NCBI GenBank assembly: GCA_037903475.1
Contig: JBAJFG010000019.1
Span: 7,067,001-7,131,000, forward strand
DNA from: Ancylostoma caninum
Taxonomy: Eukaryota; Nematoda; Chromadorea; Rhabditida; Ancylostomatidae
Direction of reading: 5' to 3'
Length of the DNA: 64,000 nt
Made by a program: the position numbers and the translations under genes. Below the pieces are notes generated by a model. That model did no database searches. It was not told where the DNA came from and was given only the letters and a program-made list of their open reading frames with translations. Positions 24,060 through 45,630 of this stretch are shown in pieces (the stretch's first letter is position 1; each line of letters starts with the position of its first letter).

Positions 24060-24438
24060 ACCTAGATGTACATTGTTTCCTTTCGTATCCGTGTTCTCTT
24101 CCCATTCCGTTTGTGTTTGAATGAACCACTCCCTCCTTTCCGTTTATATACACCGGTGGCCCCTTATCACTTGAATTACCACAACAACCAGTTGAGCCTA
24201 AATCATTTCGAGATAACATTCGCACTGAATTGGTTACACTCAGTTCTTCACGACCACTAACTTTGCTCATATGGGAGGGCGTAACTTCGTCCATATGGGA
24301 GAAAGCAACAACTACGGGATCGAGGACATCTCGGGATAGCGAAAGAAGTGCGTGGAAGGATACAGATTTTATCAATCCATTTACACTTTTGTGCTTGCTT
24401 TCAACATACAGTATGCGAGCGAAGCGAGCATTAATAAA
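24060..24438 (+). mobile_element. Possible 3' part of a retroposon or other element ending in a hairpin and (TA)n
   Basis: The segment has no gene-like frame but ends with ATGCGAGCGAAGCGAGCATT, AATAAA and then a compound hairpin and simple repeat (described separately). A weak relative of the end (GTCCAGCGTCAGCCGGAA) occurs at about 28300. The arrangement suggests an element 3' terminus. Family and 5' end are unknown. Confidence 0.35.
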
Positions 24439-24474
24439 AGTCTGGAAGTCCGGCGTTAGCCGGACGGCCAGACT
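24439..24474 (+). other. Compound stem-loop at a putative element end
   Basis: AGTCTGG-AA-GTCCGGC-GTTA-GCCGGAC-GG-CCAGACT folds into a 7-bp outer stem, an AA/GG internal loop, a 7-bp inner stem and a GTTA loop, with all 14 pairs Watson-Crick. It is followed two bases later by the (TA) array. Confidence 0.8.
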
Positions 24475-27495
<3,021 letters not shown>

Positions 27496-27905
27496 TTTAA
27501 TCTGCTCCAGGGTAACGCTAGGCCTCACATTCCAAAACTCATCCGGCAAGAACTGATGCAGCAAGGCATCGAGGTCCTCACTCGATGCCCTCATTCCTCA
27601 AACCATTACCCTACCGTATATCATTTTTGCGAGCTCCAGATACAATCCTGCAACAGCAGCAGATTGCTGATCCGAAGCATGCTGAAACTTCCCCCCCCCC
27701 CCAAAGGTTTGCGAATTCTTATGATCTCAGATTTTGTTGTAGAGAGGTAAAATCATAGCTGGATTATCGGGGAGGATCTGCCGAATTGAGCGGTTGCTAA
27801 ACTGATGGAAAAGGTGATGTTTGAGCCGGGTTACAACACTTTGAACTGAAGGGTTCATCTCGGCAATTAATCTCGCAATAACTTAATATAAAAGTGATAA
27901 TTTCT
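27496..27905 (+). pseudogene. Mariner-family transposon fragment, copy B
   Basis: The frame GNARPHIPKLIRQELMQQGI followed by EVLTRCPHSS and YHFCELQ corresponds to the DNARPHxxx...EVLPHPPYSPDLAPTDYHLF block of mariner transposases. The Asp of DNARPH and those of SPDxxxxD are lost. The flanking 3' part (GATCTCAG..., GTTACAACACTTTGAACTG) matches copy A at 0.9-1.29 kb. The sequence includes a 12-base C run at 27691-27702. Confidence 0.7.
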
Positions 27906-28653
27906 AAGTTTCACATTTGAATATAGGTTACATTATATACATAGGATTTCCAAAGTGAAAAGTCGTAGAGCTAGGGCTTACGTGGCCCTACGAGAAGTTT
28001 CCAGATCTAACATAGGTTATGAATAATAAGAAACCGAACTGTGGTCGTTTACAGCTAGGACGTGATGCATCATAACGACAACGGTTGGACTGCACAAAAT
28101 CAAGCAGGAAAACCCCCAGATCACCGTTCAAATTTCTTCACGAATTCTTTTAACTAGAGATATGGTGCTCTTCGCGCACCTCTAGCTGATGGAACTAATC
28201 GAAACACTTTTTATGCAATGGGGAAGAATGGATCCCATGTCATTGTGTGAATGTTCCGCTGAATAGAATCAGAGAAGTGAGCATTAAGAAGTGTAAACGT
28301 CCAGCGTCAGCCGGAAATTGCTGCATAGAACCCAAAAAAGGCTTTGCAACAATATAACCCAATCTTCTTCAACAACAAGCACTGATCAAGGACTAGAACT
28401 GGTTCTATGGCAGAAATGGTTTTGTGCTGGGAACTGGTTCTGAAAACGAACTATAATATATTCAAGAAGGGTGAGGTTGAGTGACTTTAAGACATCCTCC
28501 TCAAATATATGTGGCGACAAACGTTCGCTAACTCCCCTAAACTAATGGACATTCCAAAAATGAAGTCAACGCGCTAGCACCAGACCGAAAAAAGTGGAAA
28601 GGGCTTGGCGGCCGTTGCGCCCAGTAACACAACCTAAGTACATAAAATTAAGG
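27906..28653. other. Spacer and probable 3' UTR of the KICS2 gene
   Basis: No ORF of interest. The portion adjoining 28.65 kb should carry the KICS2 3' UTR and polyadenylation signal on the minus strand. A weak copy of the GTCCGGCGTTAGCCGG element end lies at about 28300. Confidence 0.35.
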
Positions 28654-31600
28654 TTATTTCGCTGCGTTTTTCAAAGATAGGAATAAGCGTGATCCTCGCA
28701 ATGAAGTCGTCATATGTTGAATGAATGTCAGCACAGTCGCGTCCCTCTCGCATACTCGGCCATTATACACCACGACAATGTATAATTTGGCCTCAACGAT
28801 GTCGCCGAACATACACTAAAAGCAGTATAGTCTTTAAATGAAAGCACTAATATGACTGATCCTCTTTTCATCAACTAATTCTGAAAGTGATGACGACCCA
28901 CGTGATCTTTCTCAGCGTCATAGAAATATTTGCTCCTAGATGGGTGACGAAGATTCGACTCAATAAACGCGTAGATATGTTCTTGATATTTTTCAAACAC
29001 ATCGTTGTGTGACTGCGCCTGAAGGATTGAGTGATTCAACCTAAACCCACAGAAAGCAAAGAGCATTTACCGATTTGTGTCCTTCAGTAGGGGACGGTAA
29101 TCGGAACACAGCCGGACACAAGGCAGCAACTCCTTTTCGGGGCTCAGTTGGTGCTCCAGGCGTGAAGCGGTCTTGCAAACGGTGGTAGCCAAACCCTATT
29201 GCAAGGAATATGGTTAACAATTTAACACAGGTAATGAAATAGCTAACCGTAAAAGTTATCGGCGCATTTTTCCCTGTCCATAACAATTGCCAGGCAAGCA
29301 GCATCTGTCTTCTTCAACAGCTGGTTCGCGTTCGAAATGAAATTGTACCCGTTATCTATCGTGTGTACTGTCTGAAGAATGAAATATGTATTCCAATATT
29401 TCTCAAATGAATACCGCCGAAAAAAATACCTTCATGTCATCCACGCTGCAGAAATTAGCGAGCACATTTGTGAAGTATAGCGAAAATTTAGCCATGAGCA
29501 AGTTGTAAAACTGTATCAACCAATTGATGAGACGGTTTCGAGGCAGCTTTTCATTCGATCTAAACGACAGCCACTCCATCTACAAAAAAAGTAGAGGGAA
29601 ATAACGCTTAGCGAAGGAAGTTCGGGCAAACTTGTCCCCAGCTTGACAGGAAACCAACCTAAAGAAGTAGAAAACTGATTTGTTCACAGGATTCAAACAG
29701 TGCGAATCGCGAATCCAGAAATCGAACCTCTCTCGGATCTCTTTTAATTGTAGGAGGCTTTCAAACATCTGTAAAAGAGAAAAAGCACTAACACAGGTGG
29801 GACCACAACAGAATGTTGTCCACTCGAATACCTTGCAATTTGATATGTGAATTTGAGCAGACACAAGTAACAGCAAAACGTCGATTTCACCCGAAAGTAA
29901 ATGAGCCATTGAAAAGAGGGAGGGGTGTTGGCAGGACTTCAACATTTCCGAGACCCGTACTCCTCGAGCATGCAGAGAGTCCCAAAGAATTACGCGGTCA
30001 TTTGCTGAAACATGGATGTTTATAGGTGCTAAGAAGTATAGGTAGATGAGTTCCTTGATCGTGTGAAACCACACATATTTGAGTTCTGAGGGTAGCGACG
30101 CCACCAAGCCCGTTCTCTTAAATGTTGAAAATTCACAATTACGTTGTGACTGTACTAGTTAAGTAACCAAACCACTAGCAAATAATATATTTTGAAACTC
30201 TTTGTAGAGAAAACTTGTTTGTCACTCTGTTGTCTACCCCTCTGGAAACGAAACTTGTGCGCAAAACTCAGGCGAGTTGGCAACCACAACCACAAAACCA
30301 CTAGGAAGGGGGTTGCTCTCGAAAATATTCATTTACAACGCGAAACTCAACACAATGCCCATCTCTCGTTCATGGTGCAAAGCGCCAACACCCATCTGTC
30401 CAATTCGAAAGAATATTACATCACTTTATTACGTTACCTAGACGGTGTGCCCAAAACTTTTGATAGTACCACATTTGGTATCTATGAACCAACACAACTG
30501 GCCGCGGCGCGGCATTCTGGCTATGAACCAGGGATGAGCGGAAGTACTGCGTTAGACCAGTAGTCGGAAGCAGGGGGAAGTTCGAAATCTGGCGAAATTT
30601 GGAGCGATGAATACAGCATGTCTGAGTTGGCGTGATCCAACGACTGCCAATCGTCCAGAAATCTAGAGGTAAGAAGCTCGTCTGAGGCAAGAATTCGGGG
30701 ACTTCCGACTTCCGGAAACCGGAATTTCGCTCATCCCTACTATGAACCATGAAAGTTCCTTTCCTTCCCTTTTACGCCATGAATTCTGCTGGGCCGTAGG
30801 CGCCTCAACCTTTAGAGTTCCCTGTACCGCAGCCAAAATTTTCTTAGCCGTTATGCACTTCGACACAAAATTTGTTTAACGAAAGTTTTACAATAACTGA
30901 AATATGAGCATGGAAGTATAAAGAAAAAGCCGCTCATAGTGTAGTTTTGAACGGAAAGGAAACTTACCAAGACTCGCAATTGTCGTATAGATGCTTATCA
31001 TTTCCACTCTCGCTAACACATATTCCCTACATTGAGTTAAGATTTGCTCGGCGGTGCTCGTGGAACTACTTGTCGAAGCTTCAGAAAGAGGCGTTGATGG
31101 ACTAGCGCGCAACAACTTCTCGCTGCAACAAGGAACCCTTTAAGACTTGTCCTTTCTCAAAAGTAATGTGAATGCTAATGTACCTGATCTGATAGTACTG
31201 GTTCTTCAAGGCATTCTCTTTACGGAAGAATGCCTTAGGTTGGAGAAAGGAGAGCAGGTAGTAATTTTTGTCGCAGTTCGCAATCTTAATGACACAAACG
31301 GTTTAAACAGAAGAGTGAATAATCGAGTTAGAAAATACCATGGCTAAGGCCGATAAAAGAGCTGCCCAACACACGTCCTTTTCGTTTATGATCATGACCG
31401 GCTTCGATGTTGACTGAGTGTACTGTTCAATTGTTTCCCGAGCTTGATCGAACTATAAGCTTGTCAAATCAAATCCTGCACTAGGCCACCGTTACACTCC
31501 ACGTGAAGTATACAGGACAGTATACAGTCTAGTCTGTTCCAGTGGCGAAGAAAGCTGGAGAAGAGAGAAAAAGAAAACAGGAAAGTGCGCAGCAGTTGGG

Positions 31601-33234
31601 AAAGGTGGCAAGAAAAACATGCAAAATTCGCAAATAAAGACGATTTTTACTGGATGCGTGCGATTGACGTGCGTGCGTCTCTATCATGAAGAATAGGGCC
31701 CAGTCGCATCGCAGTCGCAGCTCAGACGCTCTGTTTACATACGGCTTCACGGCTGCAGCGCGTTCTCTTCATTGAGGATGTGCATGCCGCGTTAGCCGGT
31801 CTTCATGAAAAATCCTTCGCAAGTAGATGCGTGCGTCTGACGCGCGACTGACGCACGCAGGTGATACAAATTACCCTGTACTCAGCAACCATTGTTGAAG
31901 CAGACTATAGCACACTGTGCCGACGACATAGACTTTGATACGTATGGATTATAGGGTGGTCGTGCAGTAGCGAAAAATGCCACTTTCCGCCCAGAATCGA
32001 TAGGCATCGGGTACGTTACGGTTACAGTTATGCAAGCGACGGCATTGTGGGAAACAATAAGGGACGTTAAACGTTACTGAATCGTTTCCAACGGAGGCAG
32101 TGCCACAACATTTGTTAAACAACTTTGATGCGTTTTGACATAAAAGATCAAGGTTTGCTTTAAATCAACGAATGGGCTAACGATGCGATGCGGGACGGCC
32201 TTCGTCTAGGACAATTTATACCAGATGCCTGCGTCAATCGCGCGTCAGATACACACATCTATTTACGAGGCATTCTCCACGAAGAGTGGTCAACGCAGAA
32301 TGCAGAACTTGAAGACGAAAATGCCGCATCTCCGCCGTAAGCCCGAAAACGACTGCGTTTGAGCTGCGACAAGGCTGCTACTGAGCTTGCCCGTCATCAT
32401 ATGGACGCACGCATCTAGTATAAATTGCCCCTTTGGGAGCGGTGCAGTTACGACTGATGTCCCTCCCATAGTCCACGTGGAGTATAGGGACAGTATAAGG
32501 AAAGAAATGAGTGTCGAAGAAGAAATAGAAAAAAAAACTGTACTAGGCGTAGCAATAACACAAACAAAAGGAAGTCGCATGCGCGACACCAAAATACTTG
32601 TTCAGAAATTCGAAAATGATAATAGGAATCAAAAGAACAATTTCTGAAAGTTTCACACATACCTGAAACTTCTCAACAAGCCGCCCATACTCCTGGATTA
32701 CTTGCTCGATATCGGCAAGCCTGAACAACGGAGCAGTGGATTGCGCAACTGAAATATAAATTACAGTGAACGTCAATGGCGGTGGCCCATCTGCGGCCTC
32801 GAGAAGGAGGCCGCGCAACCGCGCCATAATTGTTGTCCTCTGCTGTTGTTATGCTATTCCTAGCAGGTTTTATACCCGTTTCAAGGATTTCCGACCGAAT
32901 CGGGATAAAAGCGCCTAGAATAGCATTCCGACGGCGGACGACACCGAATCCAGGGCGCGCGGCGCGCTTGCGCGGCGTCCTTCTCGAGGCCGCGGATGGG
33001 CCACCGTCATTTACGTCCACTGTAGATGTAAAAGCGCCTTCGAAGAAGACTACGGAATACAACTGTACATCTATATAACTGACTGACGAGCAAAACAAGG
33101 AACATACAGGCGCAACTTGCTGCTTCCGATGGAAACGTTTCATCAGTCACTTCGCTTGAATCAACCGATATACATGAAACTTCCAATGCCTCTGATGCTT
33201 CGGTAACTTCCTCATCTTCTTCTTCACTATACAT
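28654..33234 (-). CDS. KICS2: KICSTOR complex subunit KICS2 (C12orf66 family), 12 exons
   Basis: KICS2 is a subunit of KICSTOR, which holds GATOR1 on lysosomes so that amino-acid shortage shuts off mTORC1 (family knowledge). Exons: 33234-33108, 32748-32663, 31452-31339, 31233-31184, 31122-30968, 30004-29832, 29768-29655, 29579-29430, 29371-29248, 29195-29071, 29018-28902 and 28815-28654. The joins stay in phase from ATG to TAA and give 498 residues (human about 445). Landmarks matching the human protein: EKFQFDQARETIEQ then CWAALLSALAM (FSYDKAKDNVEK...SWLSLLAALAH), YVLARVEMISIYTTIASL, FYNLLMAKFSLYFTNVLANF, KKTDAACLAIVMDRE, GFGYHRLQDRF and C-terminal KLYIVVVYNGRVCERDATVL...SLKNAAK. The first exon encodes an acidic leader (MYSEEEDEEVTEASE), and a TTTCAG 21 bp before the ATG could be a spliced-leader acceptor. 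Exon 7's 3' end (29655, donor GTTTCC) is the least certain. Introns 1 and 2 carry a MITE and a foldback repeat. Confidence 0.9.
31651..32422. repeat. Foldback element with arms of about 210 bp, in KICS2 intron 2
   Basis: The left arm (31651-31877) and the inverse complement of the right arm (32209-32422) share GATGCGTGCG, CGCAGCTCA, a GATG(C/T)GTG(C/T)GT(C/A)TGACGCGCGA stretch and GATACAAATTACC-like ends. The arms are diverged. The flanks at about 31485-31530 and 32455-32500 also resemble each other directly (CCACGTGAAGTATA against CCACGTGGAGTATA), which could reflect a wider composite element. Confidence 0.65.
32764..33022. mobile_element. MITE family M1, copy 1 (TA target duplication)
   Basis: 259 bp bounded by CAGTGAACGTCAATGGCGGT and its complement ending GTCCACTG, flanked by TA at 32762-32763 and 33023-33024. 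TIRs extend about 45 bp (TGGCCCATCTGCGGCCTCGA, mirrored by TCGAGGCCGCGGATGGGCCA). The interior has no ORF. It sits in KICS2 intron 1, with its end only 15 bp from the first base of exon 2 (32748), so it lies almost on the polypyrimidine tract. Confidence 0.9.
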
Positions 33235-33870
33235 AAGCGTTGCTTGAGAAGGAAATGCTGAAATGTTTTTTACAGAGTATTTCAAGTCAATTATGCAAGA
33301 AGTAACAGTGACCCAGGTGATTTCTATTGTCTTAAATGCCATACTGAATTTCATCTGAGAAGAGCCGAGTAATCAAAGAAGAAAAGTGAGGTGTGACTAG
33401 TGCTACTCAAGATGTAGTGCGGTAAAGTCCGTTACAAATGCGACGACAACTGGATATTTTAGCATCTTTGAAAAAATGGAATAAATCATTGTCCTCAGCA
33501 GCACTGTAGAGCAAAGTACTTTACACAGAGACCTCAGCAGTAAAGAATACCTTATTAATGCATTGCCCTTTGCAATGCAACTGCTTTACTATTTTTCTAT
33601 AAAGCTTCTAACAATTCTAAGTAGTGAAAGAACAGAAAGTCCGTAAGATAGTATGTGTTTGTTACAAGCAACACAAAACACGCTAAAAGACGCCGAAATC
33701 TTTGCTGGTCCAACACGTGTGTGATGGATTACGTGTAGAAGTGTTTCACTTTTCTCGTTCACATCACTTTGTTAGACTGCTTAGTAACACTATTTCTGGA
33801 CAAAAAAGAATGCATCATCTTGCATGAGTAACTTCTTGTCCCACTAGGATCGTTGCAGACATTAATTTTT
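33235..33870. other. Upstream region of KICS2
   Basis: Presumed promoter side of KICS2 (minus strand). No distinct motif or gene was identified. Confidence 0.35.
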
Positions 33871-35783
33871 GAGATAAGCCGTTTAGACACCTTCGGACAT
33901 TGGACAAGGCGTCAAATAAAATGCGTCGTCTGCAATTGAACACAATGCTACCGCCTTACGCGCAAAATGTGAAAAAATCCGGGAAACGCGAGAATTGATA
34001 GAATCGCTTTGAAAGATGGCTTTTGAGTTGCTCCTTACCACTTTTCACACGTTTCCAGCCGTACTATTCATGAAAAGAGAGTTTTGGTAAGTCTCCGATC
34101 TTCAATGCCAGAAAGAAATGAATACATTTGGAAAACGTTCTTGCTAGGTCGTGGGAAACAGCAGAAAGAGTCTACGACATCCAAGCGGGAAATAAAAACG
34201 TTCATATTAAGAAGTGAGAGCGAGAGAACGTCAAACGTGGCAGAATGACACTGTTGAGTGGGTTACATCGTAACTGCGTCGCGAATAGACAAAAAAGAAT
34301 AATTAGCTACCGTTTTATCATAACCTGATAGCGCCACACAGTCGTTAGTGAAATCCAGAAAACGCCCCGCCCTTCAAATTTACACACTAAGAACGGATCA
34401 GAATCAATAAACGTCTTCTTTCTGCGTTATCCAAAAGCTTTCAATCCCAAAAATATTGGAAATTCTTTAGTTGATAAAATGGCAGAACAAGAATAATTCT
34501 TGTGTCGAAAGGAATGGTGAATAGTTAGTTTTCAAAAACATGGAACAACTGAATACTGTGCTGGGATTAACCGCAAGAAAAAGAGAGGGACATATGGTAA
34601 ACAAAATTATCACTGCAGTCAGAATTACGAAATTTGACATTTGTAATTCAGTATTCATCGTTCACTCCCGCGCTAATTGAGGAAGAAAAAACTCTGCTGT
34701 TGCACGATTGACCAAAGTTAGAACTTCGATTTACTACAGAAGAAGCAATATGTCGGAATGGGTACTATTGTACTTCAGCGGCCCCACTATCGACCCGAAA
34801 CTCAAAACCATGGATTCCTCTGAAAACTTGCACACAGGGGTAATTCGAGGTGCTGATCACAAATATCATATTCATTTCGCATGACAATATCGATTTAATT
34901 GATTTTATCGATTTTTTCCAAGTTCTACCCATATGTATCTCAAATCTCTCTGAAAAAGTGCATTTAGAGGTTCTTGAAGTTGCTGATCACGAATATAATA
35001 GCTGTTTCGCATCACATTCTCGATTTCATTGATGTTCTCCAGATTTTTAACTGTAGGGCGGTGTAGTTGCAGGTTTTACTGGAGTTTTCCCCACAAAGCC
35101 GACCTTTTCTTGCGAAATCTTCATCATATTTGCAACCCGCACCTTCATTCTCGATTTCATTGATTTTCTCCAGAAACCCCAGTAGGCAAATTTTCAGAGA
35201 GATCCGAGAGGAGGTCCATACCTGGGGAAAAATCGATAAAATCAATAAAATCGATACTATCACGGGAAGTGAATATGATATTCGTGATCAGCACATCGAA
35301 TTACCCATGTATGCAAGTTTTCAGAGAAATCCATGACTTTGAGTTTGGGGTCCATAGTGGGGCCGCTGAAGTACAATAGTACCCATTCATTTTATGCTCA
35401 CGACAGTAAACTCCCACAATGCAATGATATGTTCGAAGACGAAAACATTCCAGTACTGTGATTCCACAAATGTTGAGAAAAACATATTTTCAATAAGAGT
35501 CAATTCTCACTAGTGAGCAGCATTGAGAGAAAACACATCCGCAGAATCGCAGCTACGTATCAGATTATACTTACACCGTTTATTGCGCTTGGCCAAACAT
35601 CATCACCGCTATTTGTGCTTTTTTAGGCATCTTTCAAAGCGATTCTATCAATTCTCGCGTTTCCCGGATTTTTTTACATTGTGCGCGTAAGACGGTAGCA
35701 TTGTGTTCAATTGCAGACGACTCATTTTATTTGACGTCTTGTCCAATGTCCGATGTAGTCCAAACGGCTTATCTCTTAATTTG
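33871..35783. repeat. Large inverted repeat, arms about 150 bp, with a nested foldback element
   Basis: The left arm 33871-34018 and the inverse complement of the right arm 35628-35783 are about 90% or more alike by eye: GATAAGCCGTTT, CGGACATTGGACAAG, GTCAAATAAAATG, TCGTCTGCAATTGAACACAA and AATCCGGGAAACGCGAGAAT. The 1.6-kb interior has no gene. It contains a second, separate inverted-repeat element at 34.76-35.39 kb, so the structure is nested or a degenerate 1.9-kb DNA transposon. Confidence 0.85.
34757..35389. mobile_element. Foldback element with arms of about 200 bp
   Basis: Left end AATGGGTACTATTGTACTTC then AGCGGCCCCACTAT; right end ATAGTGGGGCCGCTGAAGTA then CAATAGTACCCATT. Similarity continues about 200 bp inward (CTCTGAAAACTTGCA, GTGCTGATCACGAATATCAT, ATTGATTTTATCGATTTTT). 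No coding capacity is visible. Confidence 0.85.
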
Positions 35784-36490
35784 CTAACTAAGTCGTTCTT
35801 GCCTGGAAAATACATGGGGAGCCTTGAAGTAACCAGGTTTCTGTTATCGTGGTCTCGTTTTGAAAAGCTCAGACTTTAATGGCCGTCAAGTCTTCTTTCA
35901 TTGTTAGGAACGGTTCCTAATTTCTTTGAACTAGAAGTTCTTCAGAGCTTTTGCCGTCTCTTTCTTCGTCCCCTTTATCCAAGTTGGTTAAACGTTTTTT
36001 TTCTCAACAGTCTTTACATGCGGGCGAACAAGATCATGGCCAGAAGTGTTAAATTGGGGCCTGGATGATTTAATCACTGAGATTAAACAGGGCAAACGTG
36101 TTGGCGCCCATGCTAACGATGAGTAAATTTGTGTGATGTTGACAAATTTATTCTGGGTAATCTCAGTGATCCATGTGCGGCCGGGTTCACTGTGAAGATG
36201 GGGCAGTAGAACGCTCATGATGGGTACAGACTAAGCACGGTGTGGGCAGTTGCTTTGTCCTTGTGGAGGAACCACTAATTTACTTAGCATGACTCACGTG
36301 TTTTCCTTACTTCCGTGGCGGAACTCGTAAAACTACGTACCATATAAGAACTTCAAATATTCCTCGGGCTCGAGGACATATTCCGATTGAATGTTTTCGA
36401 CTGAAATAGCTACGTTCGCCATGTCAATTCTCAGGAAACGTTCACCCTAGCGCATCATTTGATATCAGCGCTAGTTCGAGGACTAGTATA
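35784..36490. other. Spacer, no supported feature
   Basis: No ORF, repeat or motif that I can support lies between the large inverted repeat and the foldback/mariner composite. Confidence 0.35.
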
Positions 36491-37887
36491 TTTCCTCTAA
36501 TAACTGTGCAGCAGAAACGCAGCCCGAATAGCGTAATATTGGGTTGGGGGATAAGTTCGTTCGGTTTTTTTCAACTTATTTTTTCATGGCGACTTTAACT
36601 TTCCTTGACCGGCAGTCATAGTCTATTTTGAAGCACTTGATTTGCTCTTTCTGAATGTCGTAACCTCATTCCTGAATTCTCGTTTTACCTTGCTTTCTAC
36701 CGCATGGATTGTGACCACCCAAATCGACAAATTTGAACCTCCCCGCAACCGACAACCGTTCGACTTCAATCGTGGATCAAATGTGGCTTAGTTGGCTAGG
36801 GAAATCAGTGGCGTTTGGAGAGGAATCTCTACTGATGAAAGGACAGCATAGAAGTGGTGAACCCCTTCAGACAGGGCAAATTTGGCTTTAAAGTTGTTTC
36901 TTGTTGTGGACGCCCAGTTTGTAGGAAATAAAGGCGATTATCCGCTAAGGTTGCTTCAGATGTAAGGAAGAACCACTAGAACCACTACTGATGCTAACTC
37001 TAAACAATGTATAAGCATAGCTAACGCATTCCGTGCAAAACCTCAAAATGCTGGATAAGTGGTGATCGTCCACATTGGGTATGCTCGACTCCTCTGTACA
37101 AATTTCACCAAAATGACAAGCAAAAATCTCAAATGTAGGGAATTTTTACCACTACCGACTCTTCTGGTCTAGTTCTGTCATACATAGCTTATTTTGTTCG
37201 GTTCCCAATTAATTTGATAAACTTCATCCAAGAGTTGCGGTTGCGGGCTACAATTTTAGACGTCTCAAACAAAGAAATTTTTCGTAGACTTGGAGCTGAC
37301 AAGCAGCCTTGTGCATGGCAGCATTAATAGAGGAGGAAATGCGCTACGCTACCCATTCAGTGTGGTTTACAATGATGGCGGAAAATGGTGGTTTCTATGC
37401 TCATGAAAAACCGAACGAACTTATTCCCCAACCCGATACATTGAGGACAAAATCTAGCAACATCCCCTCCGACTTGCTGTTATCCTATTCTCAATTGCTG
37501 CTTAAGTTTCCTTCCCTTTACTCAAGCATTCTAGCATCTAGAGCAGTCCGGGATCAAACCCCAAAAAGAGGCGGTTTGGGGTGCTACTTTAGTGACTATT
37601 TGGTTGCTTTTTGTTTGCTACTATTCGATCCCTGCGCGGAGAGCGAATAGCAATAAAATAGCGACCGAGTGGCAAGGCAACAGCACTCAAGTAGCACCCC
37701 AACCATACCCCACTTTGCAATTTGGACCCGTGATGACATGTGGCTCTATCTGCTGGAATACCTGAGTAGATGGAAGAAAGCTTGAGCAGCAGTTGAGGAG
37801 AGGATACCAGCAAGTGGGCACAGATCTCCCTAGGCTCTCTGCTCGACGTAATACGCTGCTCGGAGTGCGTTTCTGCTCATTGTTCAT
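36491..37887. mobile_element. Foldback element of family F1, interrupted by a mariner insertion
   Basis: The left end (about 36491-36538, ATAACTGTGCAGCAGAAACG and CAGCCCGAATAGCGTAAT) and right end (about 37845-37887, TAATACGCTGCTCGGAGTGC and GTTTCTGCTC) are inverted copies. The interior resumes after the mariner (37437 on: TCTAGCAACATCCCC, TTGCTGTTATCCT, CAATTGCTGCTTAAG) and folds on a centre near 37640. A second member of the family lies uninterrupted at 61.38-61.63 kb, showing that 36539-37436 is a later insertion. Confidence 0.75.
36539..37436 (+). pseudogene. Mariner element inserted in foldback family F1, transposase broken
   Basis: TIRs TTGGGTTGGGGGATAAGTTC and its complement GAACTTATTCCCCAACCCG bound about 900 bp next to TA dinucleotides. 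From about 36760 the frame reads DFNRGSNVA-stop-LAREISGVW and ERTA-stop-KW, the helix-turn-helix of the mariner transposase with in-frame stops. The rest is deleted or frameshifted, and the element is shorter than the about 1.3 kb of a complete mariner. Confidence 0.8.
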
Positions 37888-38143
37888 GGGACTGGATTCC
37901 TGGAATATCCTGCGTGAAAAGTTTGTTTCACAAATGAAAAAAAAAACATCCGGTTACTTCTGGATCTTCTGCTCGCATGTGTTCTCGTTTCTGCTTTTCG
38001 TAATATATTATTTGCGGTACTTGCGTTGCTTTTACAGAGACTCAGGACAACACATATCTGATATGACGTGAGTGCCACACCATCTCGAGCGTTAGCGAAC
38101 CCCATCAACAGTTCCCTATTTTGTTCTCGTCATTTATGCCAGA

Positions 38144-45630
<7,487 letters not shown>

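Noticed and set aside
29580..30107. Single 175-codon minus-strand ORF as an independent gene
   Set aside because: It is two KICS2 exons (30004-29832, 29768-29655) read through a stop-free 63-bp intron.
37793..38071. 92-codon ORF just upstream of membralin as a separate operon gene
   Set aside because: Its 5' half lies in the right end of the foldback element and no start or splice evidence supports it.
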